A stretch of 64,000 nucleotides of DNA from Flavicella sediminum (lineage in GTDB: Bacteria; Bacteroidota; Bacteroidia; Flavobacteriales; Flavobacteriaceae), in NCBI RefSeq assembly GCF_006381105.1, contig NZ_VDET01000001.1, positions 231,434-295,433 on the forward strand, in the 5' to 3' direction. The position numbers and the translations under genes were made by a program. Within the stretch, counting starts at the first letter, position 1; every line of letters starts with the position of its first letter. The notes beneath the pieces were generated by a model. The model was not told where the DNA came from, did no database searches, and saw only the letters and a program-made list of their open reading frames with translations. Shown here piece after piece: positions 1-8,605 of the stretch.

Positions 1-198
1 TGGTATCTGTAATGTAGCATAGAATATTCCAAAAGCAGAAAATACCCAGCCCATTTGTTCTGTGTTTATTCCTAAATCTGTTCTTAAGGCAAAAGCTGCC
101 ACCGAAATATTTGCCCGGTCTAAATAATTAATAACGACAGTTATAAAAACCATGGTTAAAATGTTAAATCGCTTTTTTGTTTTTAGGTTTTTATTCAT
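1..198 (-). CDS. MFS transporter, N-terminal part only (cut by window edge)
   Basis: The first 66 residues are visible, reading leftward off the window. They show a basic start, a first membrane helix and the motif NYLDRANISVA, which is typical of the anion:cation symporter branch of the major facilitator superfamily (ExuT, GudP, DgoT type: hexuronates, glucarate, galactonate). The ATG lies inside the end of the upstream gene: the eight bases ATGAATAA hold this start and the upstream stop, so translation is probably coupled. It would import an acidic sugar or oligosaccharide across the inner membrane as part of the polysaccharide locus. The substrate cannot be told from this fragment. Confidence 0.85.
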   Translation of the reverse strand, partial: MNKNLKTKKRFNILTMVFITVVINYLDRANISVAAFALRTDLGINTEQMGWVFSAFGIFYATLQIP

Positions 199-3100
199 TT
201 TTTTTAATTATTTGTAGGGTTTCGTTATTTCTAAGCAATATATAGCCTGTTTGTTTGTGTTTTAATTTGATGGGAGCTATGTTTTTTATTTCACCGTCTA
301 AAAATAAATGACTTTCTTTTGCTGTTATGGCATCAAATCCTTTTCCATTTCCAATTAAAATGATCCCTAAACTGGCATCGTTTCTTGGGGTTTCCACTTC
401 TGAATTGTGTAAGTTTCCAACCGCAATCAAATCGGGGTACGCATCATGGTTGTAATCAATTTGTTGAAATTTATTGATGGATGAAAATTGTGATTCATTT
501 GGTAATTTATGAATTTTAAACGTTTCATTGCCTAAGTTTTCAATCCAGTGATGTGCAAATGTGTTGATTTTATAATGCAAAGATTCTTTTAACATGCGTT
601 CTCCATAAATATCATCTAGATTTGCTTCCGAAAAGGATTTATAGGTTTTAAAACGATGTTTAATCGCAGGTATTTGTTGGGAAGAACATTCTCTACCTCG
701 AAGTGGCAGTTTGGTTCCTTTTTTATCATAACTTAAAACAATGTCTGATTTACCATTTTCATCAAAATCATTGGCATACACTTCAAAAGAAACCTTTTGA
801 TTGGTTTTGTATTTGTAATTCAAGCCAAGATTTCCAGCAACATAATCTAAATCACCATCCTGGTCTATATCTATTTTTTGCAAGCCATACCACCAACCTG
901 TAGTATTTTGTAAACCAGAATTACTCGTGATTTCTTTTAGTTTAGTGCCTGTGTTTTTAAAGATTCGAATTGGCATCCATTCCCCTGTAATTATTAAATC
1001 GATGTTGCCGTCTGCATTAAAATCATTCCATAGGGCTGAGGTAACCAAACCTGCTTTTAGCAATTCTGGCGCAACAGTTTCTGTAACATCTATAAATTTG
1101 ACTTGCTCATTTTTCTTGCCTTGATTCTGTAGAATATAACTTTTTGCAGGATATGGATAATTCCCAGGTACAATTCTACCTCCAATAAATACATCTAAAT
1201 CACCATCATTGTCATAATCTGCTTGCGTAATGGCAACTCCGCTTCCTGTTATTTTAGGCAATGCATTGGTTGTTTTGATAAACCCTTTTTCGGTATTGAT
1301 ATATAGGCGATCTTGAAATAAATTTTCAGTTCGTTTATCAGGATTTCCTCCACTAACAACATACAAGTCTAAATCACCGTCGTTATCTACATCAAAAAGT
1401 AGGGCAGCAGTATCTTCAAAATCTAAGTCTAGTTCCCAAGGACCAGAGACAACAGCAAAGCTTCCGTTTTCGTTTTGAGAATACATTTTGGCCATACTAT
1501 TTTTAGCATTTCCAACAAAAAAATCTTCTAATCCATCGTTATTGATGTCACCTACAGCAAGTGCTTCGCCAAGTTGAGAATATTTATGCGGCAATAGCGG
1601 TTCGTTTTCAAAATCATTATAGCTGTCTTCTTGGTGTTTGAAATCGACATTTAGTTCTTTCGAGATCTCTTGATAAGCGAATGCACTTGTATTTTTATTG
1701 TTTGTTAAGTTTTTTTGATAAGTGATTTCTAAGGTTTGGTTAGCAGTTATAGTATTCAGAATTTGTTGGTTACCATCTGCCCAAGTAATTTCAATTGTCT
1801 CAATAGTATGTTCTTTACCAAGTCCGAAATGCGAAATAGGTTCTACACTTGATTGGTAACCTCTGGTAAGTGTAATTTCTTGAGTTTGTGAAGTTTTATT
1901 TGTGTGAACCGTAATTTTTGCTCCAATAGCAAAAGGGTTGGAAGGGGTACCTTTTAATTTTATTTTTAAATAATTACGTGACGTATTTGCTTCATTAATA
2001 AAAATTGAAGCCGGTTGGTCGATATTATTAATGATAATATCAAGATCACCATCATTGTCCAAGTCGGCATAAGTAAAACCATTGGAAAATCCTTTTTCAT
2101 CTAAGCCCCAGTCTTTTGTTTTGTTAGAAAAGGAAAAATCGCCATTGTTTTTAAAAGCATAATTGGCTATAGGTGTACTTGGTAATAAGTTGTAAGCTTT
2201 GGCTTTTTTTTCTCCAAATAAGGCTTCTGTTTTAAAGGCTTCGTTAAGATCGTTGTTATTCACATCGCGTTTTATACCATTGGTAATAAAAGCGTCTTTA
2301 TAACCATCATTGTCAAAATCGGCAAAAAGAGCACCCCAACTCCAATCCGTTGTTGCTAAACCAGCATATCTTGAAATATCGCTAAAAACGGGGTGGCCAT
2401 CAGAATTTACACCGTTGTTAAATTGCAAAGAGTTTTGCATGTATTGGTAGTGCAAGCCTAATTTAATGGCATTGTAAAAAGTACTCGGACTCATACTGGC
2501 CATATTTGTTTTAGATCTTTTGTAATCTTCAGCGGTCATGTCTACTTGTAACAAATCTGTTAACCCATCATTGTTAAAGTCGGAAGCATCTATTCCCATT
2601 CCAAACATCGATGTATGCTTGGTGGCTTTTTGAATAATTTCTGTAAAAGTTCCATCGCCATTATTTTGGTACAAATAATCAGGCACATTAAAATCGTTGG
2701 ATAGATACAGATCTTTGAAACCGTCATTGTTAAAATCGGAGGCAACGAGTCCTAGTGTTAAACCAAAGTTTTTGACACCTGCTTTTTCGGTTACATTGGT
2801 AAAAGTATCGTCTCCGTTGTTTTTATAAAGCTGACCAGAATCTTCTATTAAATTGGCATCCATTTTACTACGATAATAGCTATTGCCCATACTTACCGGT
2901 ACGTTTGGATAGTTGGCAACGAATAGGTCTAGCAAGCCATCATTGTCATAATCGAAAAAAGTGGACTGAATTGAAATTCCTGCATCATCAATACCATAAG
3001 AGGCTGCTTTTTCCGTAAAGGTATTGTCGCCATTATTGATGAAGAGTTGGTTTTTAGTAGTGGTGAATTTTCCAGAGACACTTAGGTAAATGTCTAAAAA

Positions 3101-3478
3101 ACCATCATGGTTAATATCTACCATGGTAGTTCCAGAATACCAGCGATTATCTCCTGACATACCAGCGGATTCTGTTATGTCTTCGAATTGCAAGTTGCCT
3201 TTGTTGAGGTATAATTTGTTTTTTGTCAGGTTTCCTGTAAAATATAAATCAGGGAGTCCGTCATTATTTATGTCTCCAACAGAAACTCCGGCACCAAGAT
3301 ATAGGTATGGAAATTTAAAATAATTTAACGTATCATTTTCTATAAGCTTGTTAGCAAATGATACCTTAGATTTTTTTTCATCCAGTTTATAAAAATGTGT
3401 CGAATTTGTTTCTTCATTGACAGAACTACAAGAAGCAAAAAACAAAAGGAATGCTAAAAAAGTAAAGATGTTTTTCAT
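191..3478 (-). CDS. FG-GAP/VCBS repeat lipoprotein with ASPIC/UnbV domain
   Basis: A secreted protein of about 1095 residues. The N-terminus has a lipoprotein signal (hydrophobic run, then FFASCSS). Many D-x-N/D-x-D-G-x-x-D calcium-binding FG-GAP/VCBS blades fill residues about 60-480 and 620-1040, suggesting two beta-propellers. Between them (about 500-580) is an ASPIC/UnbV (CRTAC1-like) domain ending in FGLG and TWADGN. Large proteins of this kind are common beside SusC/SusD in marine Bacteroidota, but their role is not settled; binding of glycan at the surface is a guess. I use the ATG at 3478; an in-frame TTG lies two codons upstream at 3484. It follows susD after a strong hairpin and overlaps the next transporter gene. 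Confidence 0.85.
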   Translation of the reverse strand: MKNIFTFLAFLLFFASCSSVNEETNSTHFYKLDEKKSKVSFANKLIENDTLNYFKFPYLYLGAGVSVGDINNDGLPDLYFTGNLTKNKLYLNKGNLQFEDITESAGMSGDNRWYSGTTMVDINHDGFLDIYLSVSGKFTTTKNQLFINNGDNTFTEKAASYGIDDAGISIQSTFFDYDNDGLLDLFVANYPNVPVSMGNSYYRSKMDANLIEDSGQLYKNNGDDTFTNVTEKAGVKNFGLTLGLVASDFNNDGFKDLYLSNDFNVPDYLYQNNGDGTFTEIIQKATKHTSMFGMGIDASDFNNDGLTDLLQVDMTAEDYKRSKTNMASMSPSTFYNAIKLGLHYQYMQNSLQFNNGVNSDGHPVFSDISRYAGLATTDWSWGALFADFDNDGYKDAFITNGIKRDVNNNDLNEAFKTEALFGEKKAKAYNLLPSTPIANYAFKNNGDFSFSNKTKDWGLDEKGFSNGFTYADLDNDGDLDIIINNIDQPASIFINEANTSRNYLKIKLKGTPSNPFAIGAKITVHTNKTSQTQEITLTRGYQSSVEPISHFGLGKEHTIETIEITWADGNQQILNTITANQTLEITYQKNLTNNKNTSAFAYQEISKELNVDFKHQEDSYNDFENEPLLPHKYSQLGEALAVGDINNDGLEDFFVGNAKNSMAKMYSQNENGSFAVVSGPWELDLDFEDTAALLFDVDNDGDLDLYVVSGGNPDKRTENLFQDRLYINTEKGFIKTTNALPKITGSGVAITQADYDNDGDLDVFIGGRIVPGNYPYPAKSYILQNQGKKNEQVKFIDVTETVAPELLKAGLVTSALWNDFNADGNIDLIITGEWMPIRIFKNTGTKLKEITSNSGLQNTTGWWYGLQKIDIDQDGDLDYVAGNLGLNYKYKTNQKVSFEVYANDFDENGKSDIVLSYDKKGTKLPLRGRECSSQQIPAIKHRFKTYKSFSEANLDDIYGERMLKESLHYKINTFAHHWIENLGNETFKIHKLPNESQFSSINKFQQIDYNHDAYPDLIAVGNLHNSEVETPRNDASLGIILIGNGKGFDAITAKESHLFLDGEIKNIAPIKLKHKQTGYILLRNNETLQIIKKNE

Positions 3479-3493
3479 GAACAAATAAATTTT

Positions 3494-3521
3494 AAAGGAA
3501 CCACCCGAAGGCGATTCCTTT
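3494..3521 (-). terminator. UUCG-tetraloop hairpin between susD and the FG-GAP gene
   Basis: On the minus strand a 12-bp stem (three G.U pairs at most) closes a TTCG loop flanked by C and G, the very stable cUUCGg tetraloop. It sits after the susD stop and ends 16 bases before the ATG at 3478. No long T run follows, so it may act as a partial terminator, a 3' stabiliser for the susCD message, or both. Confidence 0.6.
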
Positions 3522-3562
3522 GTTAACTAACCAAATATTACTATTAAACTTACTCAAATCAT

Positions 3563-5149
3563 TTAGTATCCAGGATTTTGTTTGAATTTTGCATCATTGT
3601 CATTCGCATCAAGTTCTGAAATAGGAATAGCAAGGTATTCTCTACCAGCCTTGTAAGATCCTGTTCCTCCACTTTCAGATTTGAATTCGGAATTGTCAAC
3701 AATTCTTGACTTTACTTTACCCCAACGTAACAGGTCAAAATACCTTGTGCGCTCAAAAGTCAATTCTTTTATGCGTTCATCTTCGATGTCTTGCATGGTA
3801 ATTACTAAGTGAGGTGCTAAATCAACTCTTGCACGTACTTCATTAATAGCATCAAGTGCAGCGATTGTAGAGCCATTTAACATAAATTCAGCTTCGGCAA
3901 ACATTAATAAGATATCCGCATATCTTAAAATTCTTAAATTATTTCCTGAGGCATGCCAACCACCATCTCTAGACTGGCTTTTTCCATTGTATTCCCAGTC
4001 GGCATATTTGTTTCCGAAAATATTAGTACCCGTCGCTGAATATGCATCAGGGTAAGAAGTATTAAGATATGTTCTCGAACTTAAGGTTTTACCTTCGTAT
4101 TGAGTTGTGACTGCTGAATTCCAAAAGAAAGTAGTATACGTTCTAGGGTCCACTTCATTATTAATGGTTTGTTCATCTAAAAACAAGTCCAATGCCCATT
4201 GATTGACCCTCATTGTATTTTGGTTTGTATAGCCAACAGGAGCTAAATCAGCTTGAAATGCAGATCCAGAGCCACTATTTGAAGCATCTGCTCCCCAACC
4301 TTGATTACCATCAGATAATAATTGAATTTCAAATAAAGATTCTTTATTATTTTCAAATTCTTCACTGAAATTATGAGCGTAATTATCCATAAGTTCAAAA
4401 CTGCCATCCATGATCTTTAAAAATTCGGTTTTTGCTTCCATGTATTTACCTTGGTATAAATATACTTTACCAAGTAAACCAGTGGCAGCTTTGGCTCTAG
4501 CTCTTCCTGTTTGACTTGCAGGCCAAGAATTAGGTAACATTGTTTGCGCTTTTTTTAAGTCAGCTTCAATTTGAATCCAAACATCAGCAGGGTCAGCTTG
4601 AGGAATAGAATTTGGTTTGGCAATTTGTGTAGCAGGAATCGTAATTAAAGGAACGTTTAAAAAATTGTTCACTAAATTAAAATAGTTAAATGCTCTAATA
4701 AAATAGGCTTCCCCTAAAATATTTTCTTTGTCTGTTGCATCCATATCTATATTTGGAACATAGAAAAGAACATCATTGGCTCTAGCAACACCTCTGTATT
4801 GAGCTTCCCACATCCATCTAGGTGCATTACGATCTGCCGTTGCGTTAAAGTTTCCTGCAGCAGTTCTGTCTGAAGGATTAAAACCATTAACAACATCATC
4901 TCTATAATCTGACAAGAAAATTTCAAATCTTGCATAATAAGTAATCGCAATAAATGGGCTATAAGCACCAATTATGGCTTTGTTAGCATCATCTGCAGTA
5001 CTCCAGAAAGATGATGGAACTAGAACATTTGGATTGTCTTGGTTTAAGAAATCATCTGAACAGTTTGTGTTAAGTGCGAATATTGCTACTAGTGCAAGTA
5101 TGCCTTTTATTGAAAGCTTGTAATTTTTTATTTTCTTCATTTTTTTCAT
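3563..5149 (-). CDS. SusD/RagB-family glycan-binding outer-membrane lipoprotein
   Basis: A 528-residue SusD-like protein, the surface lid that binds glycan and pairs with the SusC channel. The lipobox cysteine is C30 (LNTNC). The family pattern follows: SDDFLNQDNPN after the signal, tetratricopeptide-like helices (VYLYQGKYMEAKTEFLKIM), and the conserved C-terminal part with DERIKELTFERTRYFDLLRWGK. The end, NDAKFKQNPGY, is also typical of the family. It starts 7 bases after susC, so the two are co-translated. Length fits the usual 500-600 residues. The bound glycan cannot be told from sequence; the locus suggests a sulfated galactan. A second in-frame ATG three codons downstream is an alternative start. 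Confidence 0.95.
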   Translation of the reverse strand: MKKMKKIKNYKLSIKGILALVAIFALNTNCSDDFLNQDNPNVLVPSSFWSTADDANKAIIGAYSPFIAITYYARFEIFLSDYRDDVVNGFNPSDRTAAGNFNATADRNAPRWMWEAQYRGVARANDVLFYVPNIDMDATDKENILGEAYFIRAFNYFNLVNNFLNVPLITIPATQIAKPNSIPQADPADVWIQIEADLKKAQTMLPNSWPASQTGRARAKAATGLLGKVYLYQGKYMEAKTEFLKIMDGSFELMDNYAHNFSEEFENNKESLFEIQLLSDGNQGWGADASNSGSGSAFQADLAPVGYTNQNTMRVNQWALDLFLDEQTINNEVDPRTYTTFFWNSAVTTQYEGKTLSSRTYLNTSYPDAYSATGTNIFGNKYADWEYNGKSQSRDGGWHASGNNLRILRYADILLMFAEAEFMLNGSTIAALDAINEVRARVDLAPHLVITMQDIEDERIKELTFERTRYFDLLRWGKVKSRIVDNSEFKSESGGTGSYKAGREYLAIPISELDANDNDAKFKQNPGY

Positions 5150-5156
5150 TTTTTAA

Positions 5157-8100
5157 TTAAAAAGAAACTTGTAAACCTAGTTGGAATGTTCTTGGAGTTG
5201 GGTAGTTTCCTTCATCTACACCTCTGTTAAATAGGCTAGTTCCTCCTCTACCATTTGTACCAACTTCTGGATAATAACCAGAATAGCTATTAAGAGTGAA
5301 CAAGTTTGTTCCTGAAAGATAAAATCTGATTTTTTCAATTTTTATTTTGTCTATAATAGTATCAGGAATTGTATATCCAATTTGCGCATTTCTCAAACGG
5401 AAATAAGCACCACTTTCTAAATAGAAGTCTGACATTCTTCTGTTAAAACCAGGGTCTACTTGCGTGTTTCTTGGAACATTTGTATTTGTGTTAGATGGGG
5501 TCCATGCATTTGCAGCATCTGCCAAGTAGTTTCCGTTAAAATCAAAGTAACCTCTGTATATTGTTGAGTTCAATATTTTATTTCCAGAAACTCCATTAAA
5601 GAATAAACTAAGATCAAAGTTTTTATAATCAGCATTTATGTTAATCCCGTATTCGAAGTTAGGAATTGCACTTCCCAAAAATCTTCTATCATCCGGATCA
5701 AGACCATTTCCGTCAAAATCTTTAAATTTTAAATCTCCAGCTTTTGGATTTCCTTCTTGATCGTTAGCAGCAGTTGCTTCTGCATCTGTTTGGTAAATTC
5801 CGTCTGTTACATATCCATAGAAAGATCCAATAGGTTGTCCAATTTCTGTTCTAGTTCCTCTAAGTCCATTAGAAGTGAAGCCTCCGCCAATAATTGGAGC
5901 TTGTCCTCCTAAAGATTTTACAACATTGTCTAATGTAGAAAAGTTTCCAGTAACGCTAAAGTTTAAATCACCAATTTGATCTCTATAAGTAGCTAAAAAC
6001 TCAAAACCTTTGTTTCGAATATCACCTCTGTTTTCAGGAACTGTATTAGAAGTACCTATGTAAAAAGGTCTTTGTACATTTACAAGGATATCTTCTGAGT
6101 CCTTAATGAAATAATCCATTGTCACGCTCAATTTACTATTTAAAGCATTGAATTCAAGACCAAGATTTGTTGTAGTCGTTGTCTCCCAAAATACATCTGT
6201 ATTTACACCTCTAGTTATTGCGTAACCTGCTGTTCTATTTTGATCATCACCTAAAATATAGGTGCTAAATAAATTTATAGTAGGAATTATTTGATAGGCT
6301 GGTACATTGTTAGAACCCACTTGACCGTATCCACCTCTAAGTTTAATGTTTGTTAAAGCATTAAAATCTTCCATAAAGTCTTCGTTACTTAAATTCCAAC
6401 CTAATGCAAATGATGGGAATTTTCCAAATCGTAAAGGTTCTCTAAAAACGGAAGAGCCATCGCGACGCATACTAGCTGTTAATAAGTATTTATCATTGTA
6501 GTTGTAGTTTAATCTTCCAAAATAAGATTGGATTCCAGAAGTGATATCAACAGAAGGTGCACCTTGTAATTTTTTGGAATCAAATGCTCCTGCAACGCTT
6601 ATTCCATTGATGGCGTTGATCGCGTTAATTCCTAGTGATCTAGAATTGTTTTTTTGATCTGTAAAACCAGCAATAAAATCAATCGTGTGTTTTCCAAATG
6701 ATTTTTTATAATTCAAAGTGTTTTCAACCAATGTGTTTAGTGAATTTGTATTTGATTCAGATAATTCAGATGTGGCGGAGTTACCTCCATTATAAATCAA
6801 CTGGTTGTCTGGACTAAACCTAAAATTATTTCTTGAAGATGTTTCTAGGCCTAAATTAAGTTTGTAGGTTAATCCATCTAAAATTTCATAGGAAGCAGAA
6901 ATGTTACCTAAAACAGTATGTTGCTTGATTTTATTTTTTATCAATGCCGCATATCCTAGTTCATTTCTAATAGTACCGGGACCATAAAAAGCACCATAAG
7001 CAGTTGTTATTCCTCTAGCTTCTCTATCATCAGAATTCCAGTTTCCATTTTCGTCTTTTAATCGAATTGTAGGAAGTAAGTTTCTTTCTTGATTAAAAAA
7101 GGTGTTTGGGCTATTTACGGTTCTAGTTAAACCGATGGTGCTTTCCATTTTGAATTTTCCCTTGTCTAATCCTGCATTTAATCGAACTGTCGTTCTTTCA
7201 AAATCAGAGAATTTAATGATTCCTTCTTGTTCAAACTGATTTAAAGAAAGGCTATACACACTGTTTTCGCCACCTCCAGAAAATCTAAGATTTGTGTTAC
7301 GTACCGAAGCTGTTCTAAAAGAATCATCATATAAATTACTGCTATAATTTGGGTCAAATTGTGAATCATTGGCAGGATATCTTGGAACTCCATCAGCATC
7401 GTTTGCTCTATTTACGATGGTTGCATATTGGGTCGCATCTGCCCAGTCTACCTGATTAATCGCTTTTTGAACTCCGTAACTTGTATCAAGATCGATAGTA
7501 ACTTTTCCTTTTTTTCCTTTTTTAGTTGTAATAATAACAACTCCATTTGCTGCTCTAGAACCATATATGGCAGTGGCAGATGCATCTTTCAAAACAGAAA
7601 CATTGGCAATATCTCCAGGGTTTACGGTATTCATGTTTCCTGTTATCATTCCATCTATAATAAACAATGGGCCTGCATTGCTAAATGTTCCAGTACCTCT
7701 AATGGTTATTACCGAACCAGCTCCTGGTGCACCACCTTGTGCTTGTACGTTTACCCCGGCCATTTTTCCCTGTAATGCTTGAGAAGCATCGTTATAGGTA
7801 TACTTATCAATGTCTTTAGAATCGATGGAGGCAATAGAACCTGTAAGATCTGATTTCTTTTGAGAACCGTATCCAACAATTACGACTTCATCCATTAAGT
7901 TTGATGTTGGGGCTAACTGAATTTTTAGACCAGATTTTCCGGTGATAACAACTTCTTTGTTTTCGTAGCCAACATAACTAACAATCAAAATAGCATTTTT
8001 GTTTGCGGTCACGGAAAAATTTCCGTCAAAATCGGTCTGTGTTCCGGTTTGTGTTCCTTTAATAACCAAATTGGCTCCCGGTAAGGGTTGGTTACTTTCA

Positions 8101-8222
8101 TCTGTGACCACCCCTTTGATAGTGGTTTGCTGCGCTTGTAGTTTTGGTAGGGTTAGTACCATAAAAAACAGTAAAATCATACTGCCTTTTGAAAATAGCT
8201 TTAGTTGTAGTTTTTTCTTCAT
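5157..8222 (-). CDS. SusC/RagA-family TonB-dependent outer-membrane transporter
   Basis: A 1021-residue TonB-dependent channel for oligosaccharides. In order: signal peptide (1-30, ending KLQAQ), a carboxypeptidase-regulatory-like beta-sandwich (about 33-115, GVVTDESNQPLPGANLVIKG), a TonB-box-like stretch DEVVIVGYG, the plug domain (about 115-240, with NPGDIANVSVLKDASATAIYG), and a 22-strand-type barrel ending in an aromatic residue (GLQVSF), the usual outer-membrane assembly signal. First gene of the susC-susD-FG-GAP-MFS run, with a 383-bp upstream gap carrying regulatory sequence. Energy would come from TonB-ExbBD, not present in this window. Confidence 0.96.
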   Translation of the reverse strand: MKKKLQLKLFSKGSMILLFFMVLTLPKLQAQQTTIKGVVTDESNQPLPGANLVIKGTQTGTQTDFDGNFSVTANKNAILIVSYVGYENKEVVITGKSGLKIQLAPTSNLMDEVVIVGYGSQKKSDLTGSIASIDSKDIDKYTYNDASQALQGKMAGVNVQAQGGAPGAGSVITIRGTGTFSNAGPLFIIDGMITGNMNTVNPGDIANVSVLKDASATAIYGSRAANGVVIITTKKGKKGKVTIDLDTSYGVQKAINQVDWADATQYATIVNRANDADGVPRYPANDSQFDPNYSSNLYDDSFRTASVRNTNLRFSGGGENSVYSLSLNQFEQEGIIKFSDFERTTVRLNAGLDKGKFKMESTIGLTRTVNSPNTFFNQERNLLPTIRLKDENGNWNSDDREARGITTAYGAFYGPGTIRNELGYAALIKNKIKQHTVLGNISASYEILDGLTYKLNLGLETSSRNNFRFSPDNQLIYNGGNSATSELSESNTNSLNTLVENTLNYKKSFGKHTIDFIAGFTDQKNNSRSLGINAINAINGISVAGAFDSKKLQGAPSVDITSGIQSYFGRLNYNYNDKYLLTASMRRDGSSVFREPLRFGKFPSFALGWNLSNEDFMEDFNALTNIKLRGGYGQVGSNNVPAYQIIPTINLFSTYILGDDQNRTAGYAITRGVNTDVFWETTTTTNLGLEFNALNSKLSVTMDYFIKDSEDILVNVQRPFYIGTSNTVPENRGDIRNKGFEFLATYRDQIGDLNFSVTGNFSTLDNVVKSLGGQAPIIGGGFTSNGLRGTRTEIGQPIGSFYGYVTDGIYQTDAEATAANDQEGNPKAGDLKFKDFDGNGLDPDDRRFLGSAIPNFEYGININADYKNFDLSLFFNGVSGNKILNSTIYRGYFDFNGNYLADAANAWTPSNTNTNVPRNTQVDPGFNRRMSDFYLESGAYFRLRNAQIGYTIPDTIIDKIKIEKIRFYLSGTNLFTLNSYSGYYPEVGTNGRGGTSLFNRGVDEGNYPTPRTFQLGLQVSF

Positions 8223-8412
8223 AAATAGTTTAGTTTAAATATTTACTTATTAATAATATGTAATACATCATACAAATATGAAGAAAAACAATGATATTTC
8301 AAAATGAAGAAATATTCAATAGTTTAAAAATGTTGATTTGGAAGAAGTTGAGTTTCGCTATAATAAATTAAAAACGTGTGTTTTCCTAGTGAAAACAATA
8401 GCTTAAGGAGAG

Positions 8413-8420
8413 ACGTTTGT
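8413..8420 (-). promoter_or_regulatory. Candidate HTCS box upstream of susC
   Basis: The minus strand reads ACAAACGT followed by CTCTCC, close to the box at 11508-11515 (ACAAATGT then CTTTTC). A weaker ACACACGT lies at 8374-8381. No convincing second repeat at 21 bp is present here, and the distance to the susC start is long (about 190 bp), implying a long leader. A TATTTG run at 8273-8278 (minus) could be the -7 element. Confidence 0.4.
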
Positions 8421-8452
8421 AATTATTTGCGCAAAATATTGCGCAAATAATT
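8421..8452. repeat. 14-bp perfect inverted repeat upstream of susC
   Basis: AATTATTTGCGCAA and its exact reverse complement are separated by AATA. The repeat touches the candidate HTCS box at 8413-8420. It lies in the 383-bp gap between the GH2 gene and susC, well after the GH2 hairpin at 8559-8596, so it looks more like an operator or a promoter-upstream element than a second terminator. A perfect match of 28 bases is unlikely by chance even in AT-rich DNA. Confidence 0.55.
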
Positions 8453-8558
8453 TTAATTTAGAATTGTTAGACTTTTTGTGAATTCTATGAAAAACGATTC
8501 TTTAGAAGAATTTAAGGCTCAAGTTTTGCAAATAATCAACCTGTGTTAGGCAGTAAAT

Positions 8559-8596
8559 AACCTTTCCAACCTGTTTAGGTTTTAGTTGGAAAGGTT
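8559..8596 (-). terminator. Hairpin after the GH2 gene
   Basis: A 12-bp perfect stem (AACCTTTCCAAC and its complement) with a 14-base loop begins about 10 bases after the GH2 stop at 8606. The following T-rich run on the minus strand is short (TTATTT), so termination may be incomplete. Confidence 0.6.
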
Positions 8597-8605
8597 GTCG
8601 TTATT

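Noticed and set aside
191..3478. Integrin-like or adhesin identity for the FG-GAP protein
   Set aside because: Repeats and the ASPIC domain match the CRTAC1-like family found near SusCD; nothing beyond repeat similarity supports adhesion.
7428..7775. Small plus-strand reading frames inside susC and other large minus-strand genes
   Set aside because: They are antisense shadows of strong coding sequence, with cysteine- and serine-rich translations of no family character.
8421..8452. Inverted repeat as a rho-independent terminator of the GH2 gene
   Set aside because: It lies more than 150 bp past the GH2 stop, which already has its own hairpin at 8559-8596, and it has no T run in the minus-strand direction.
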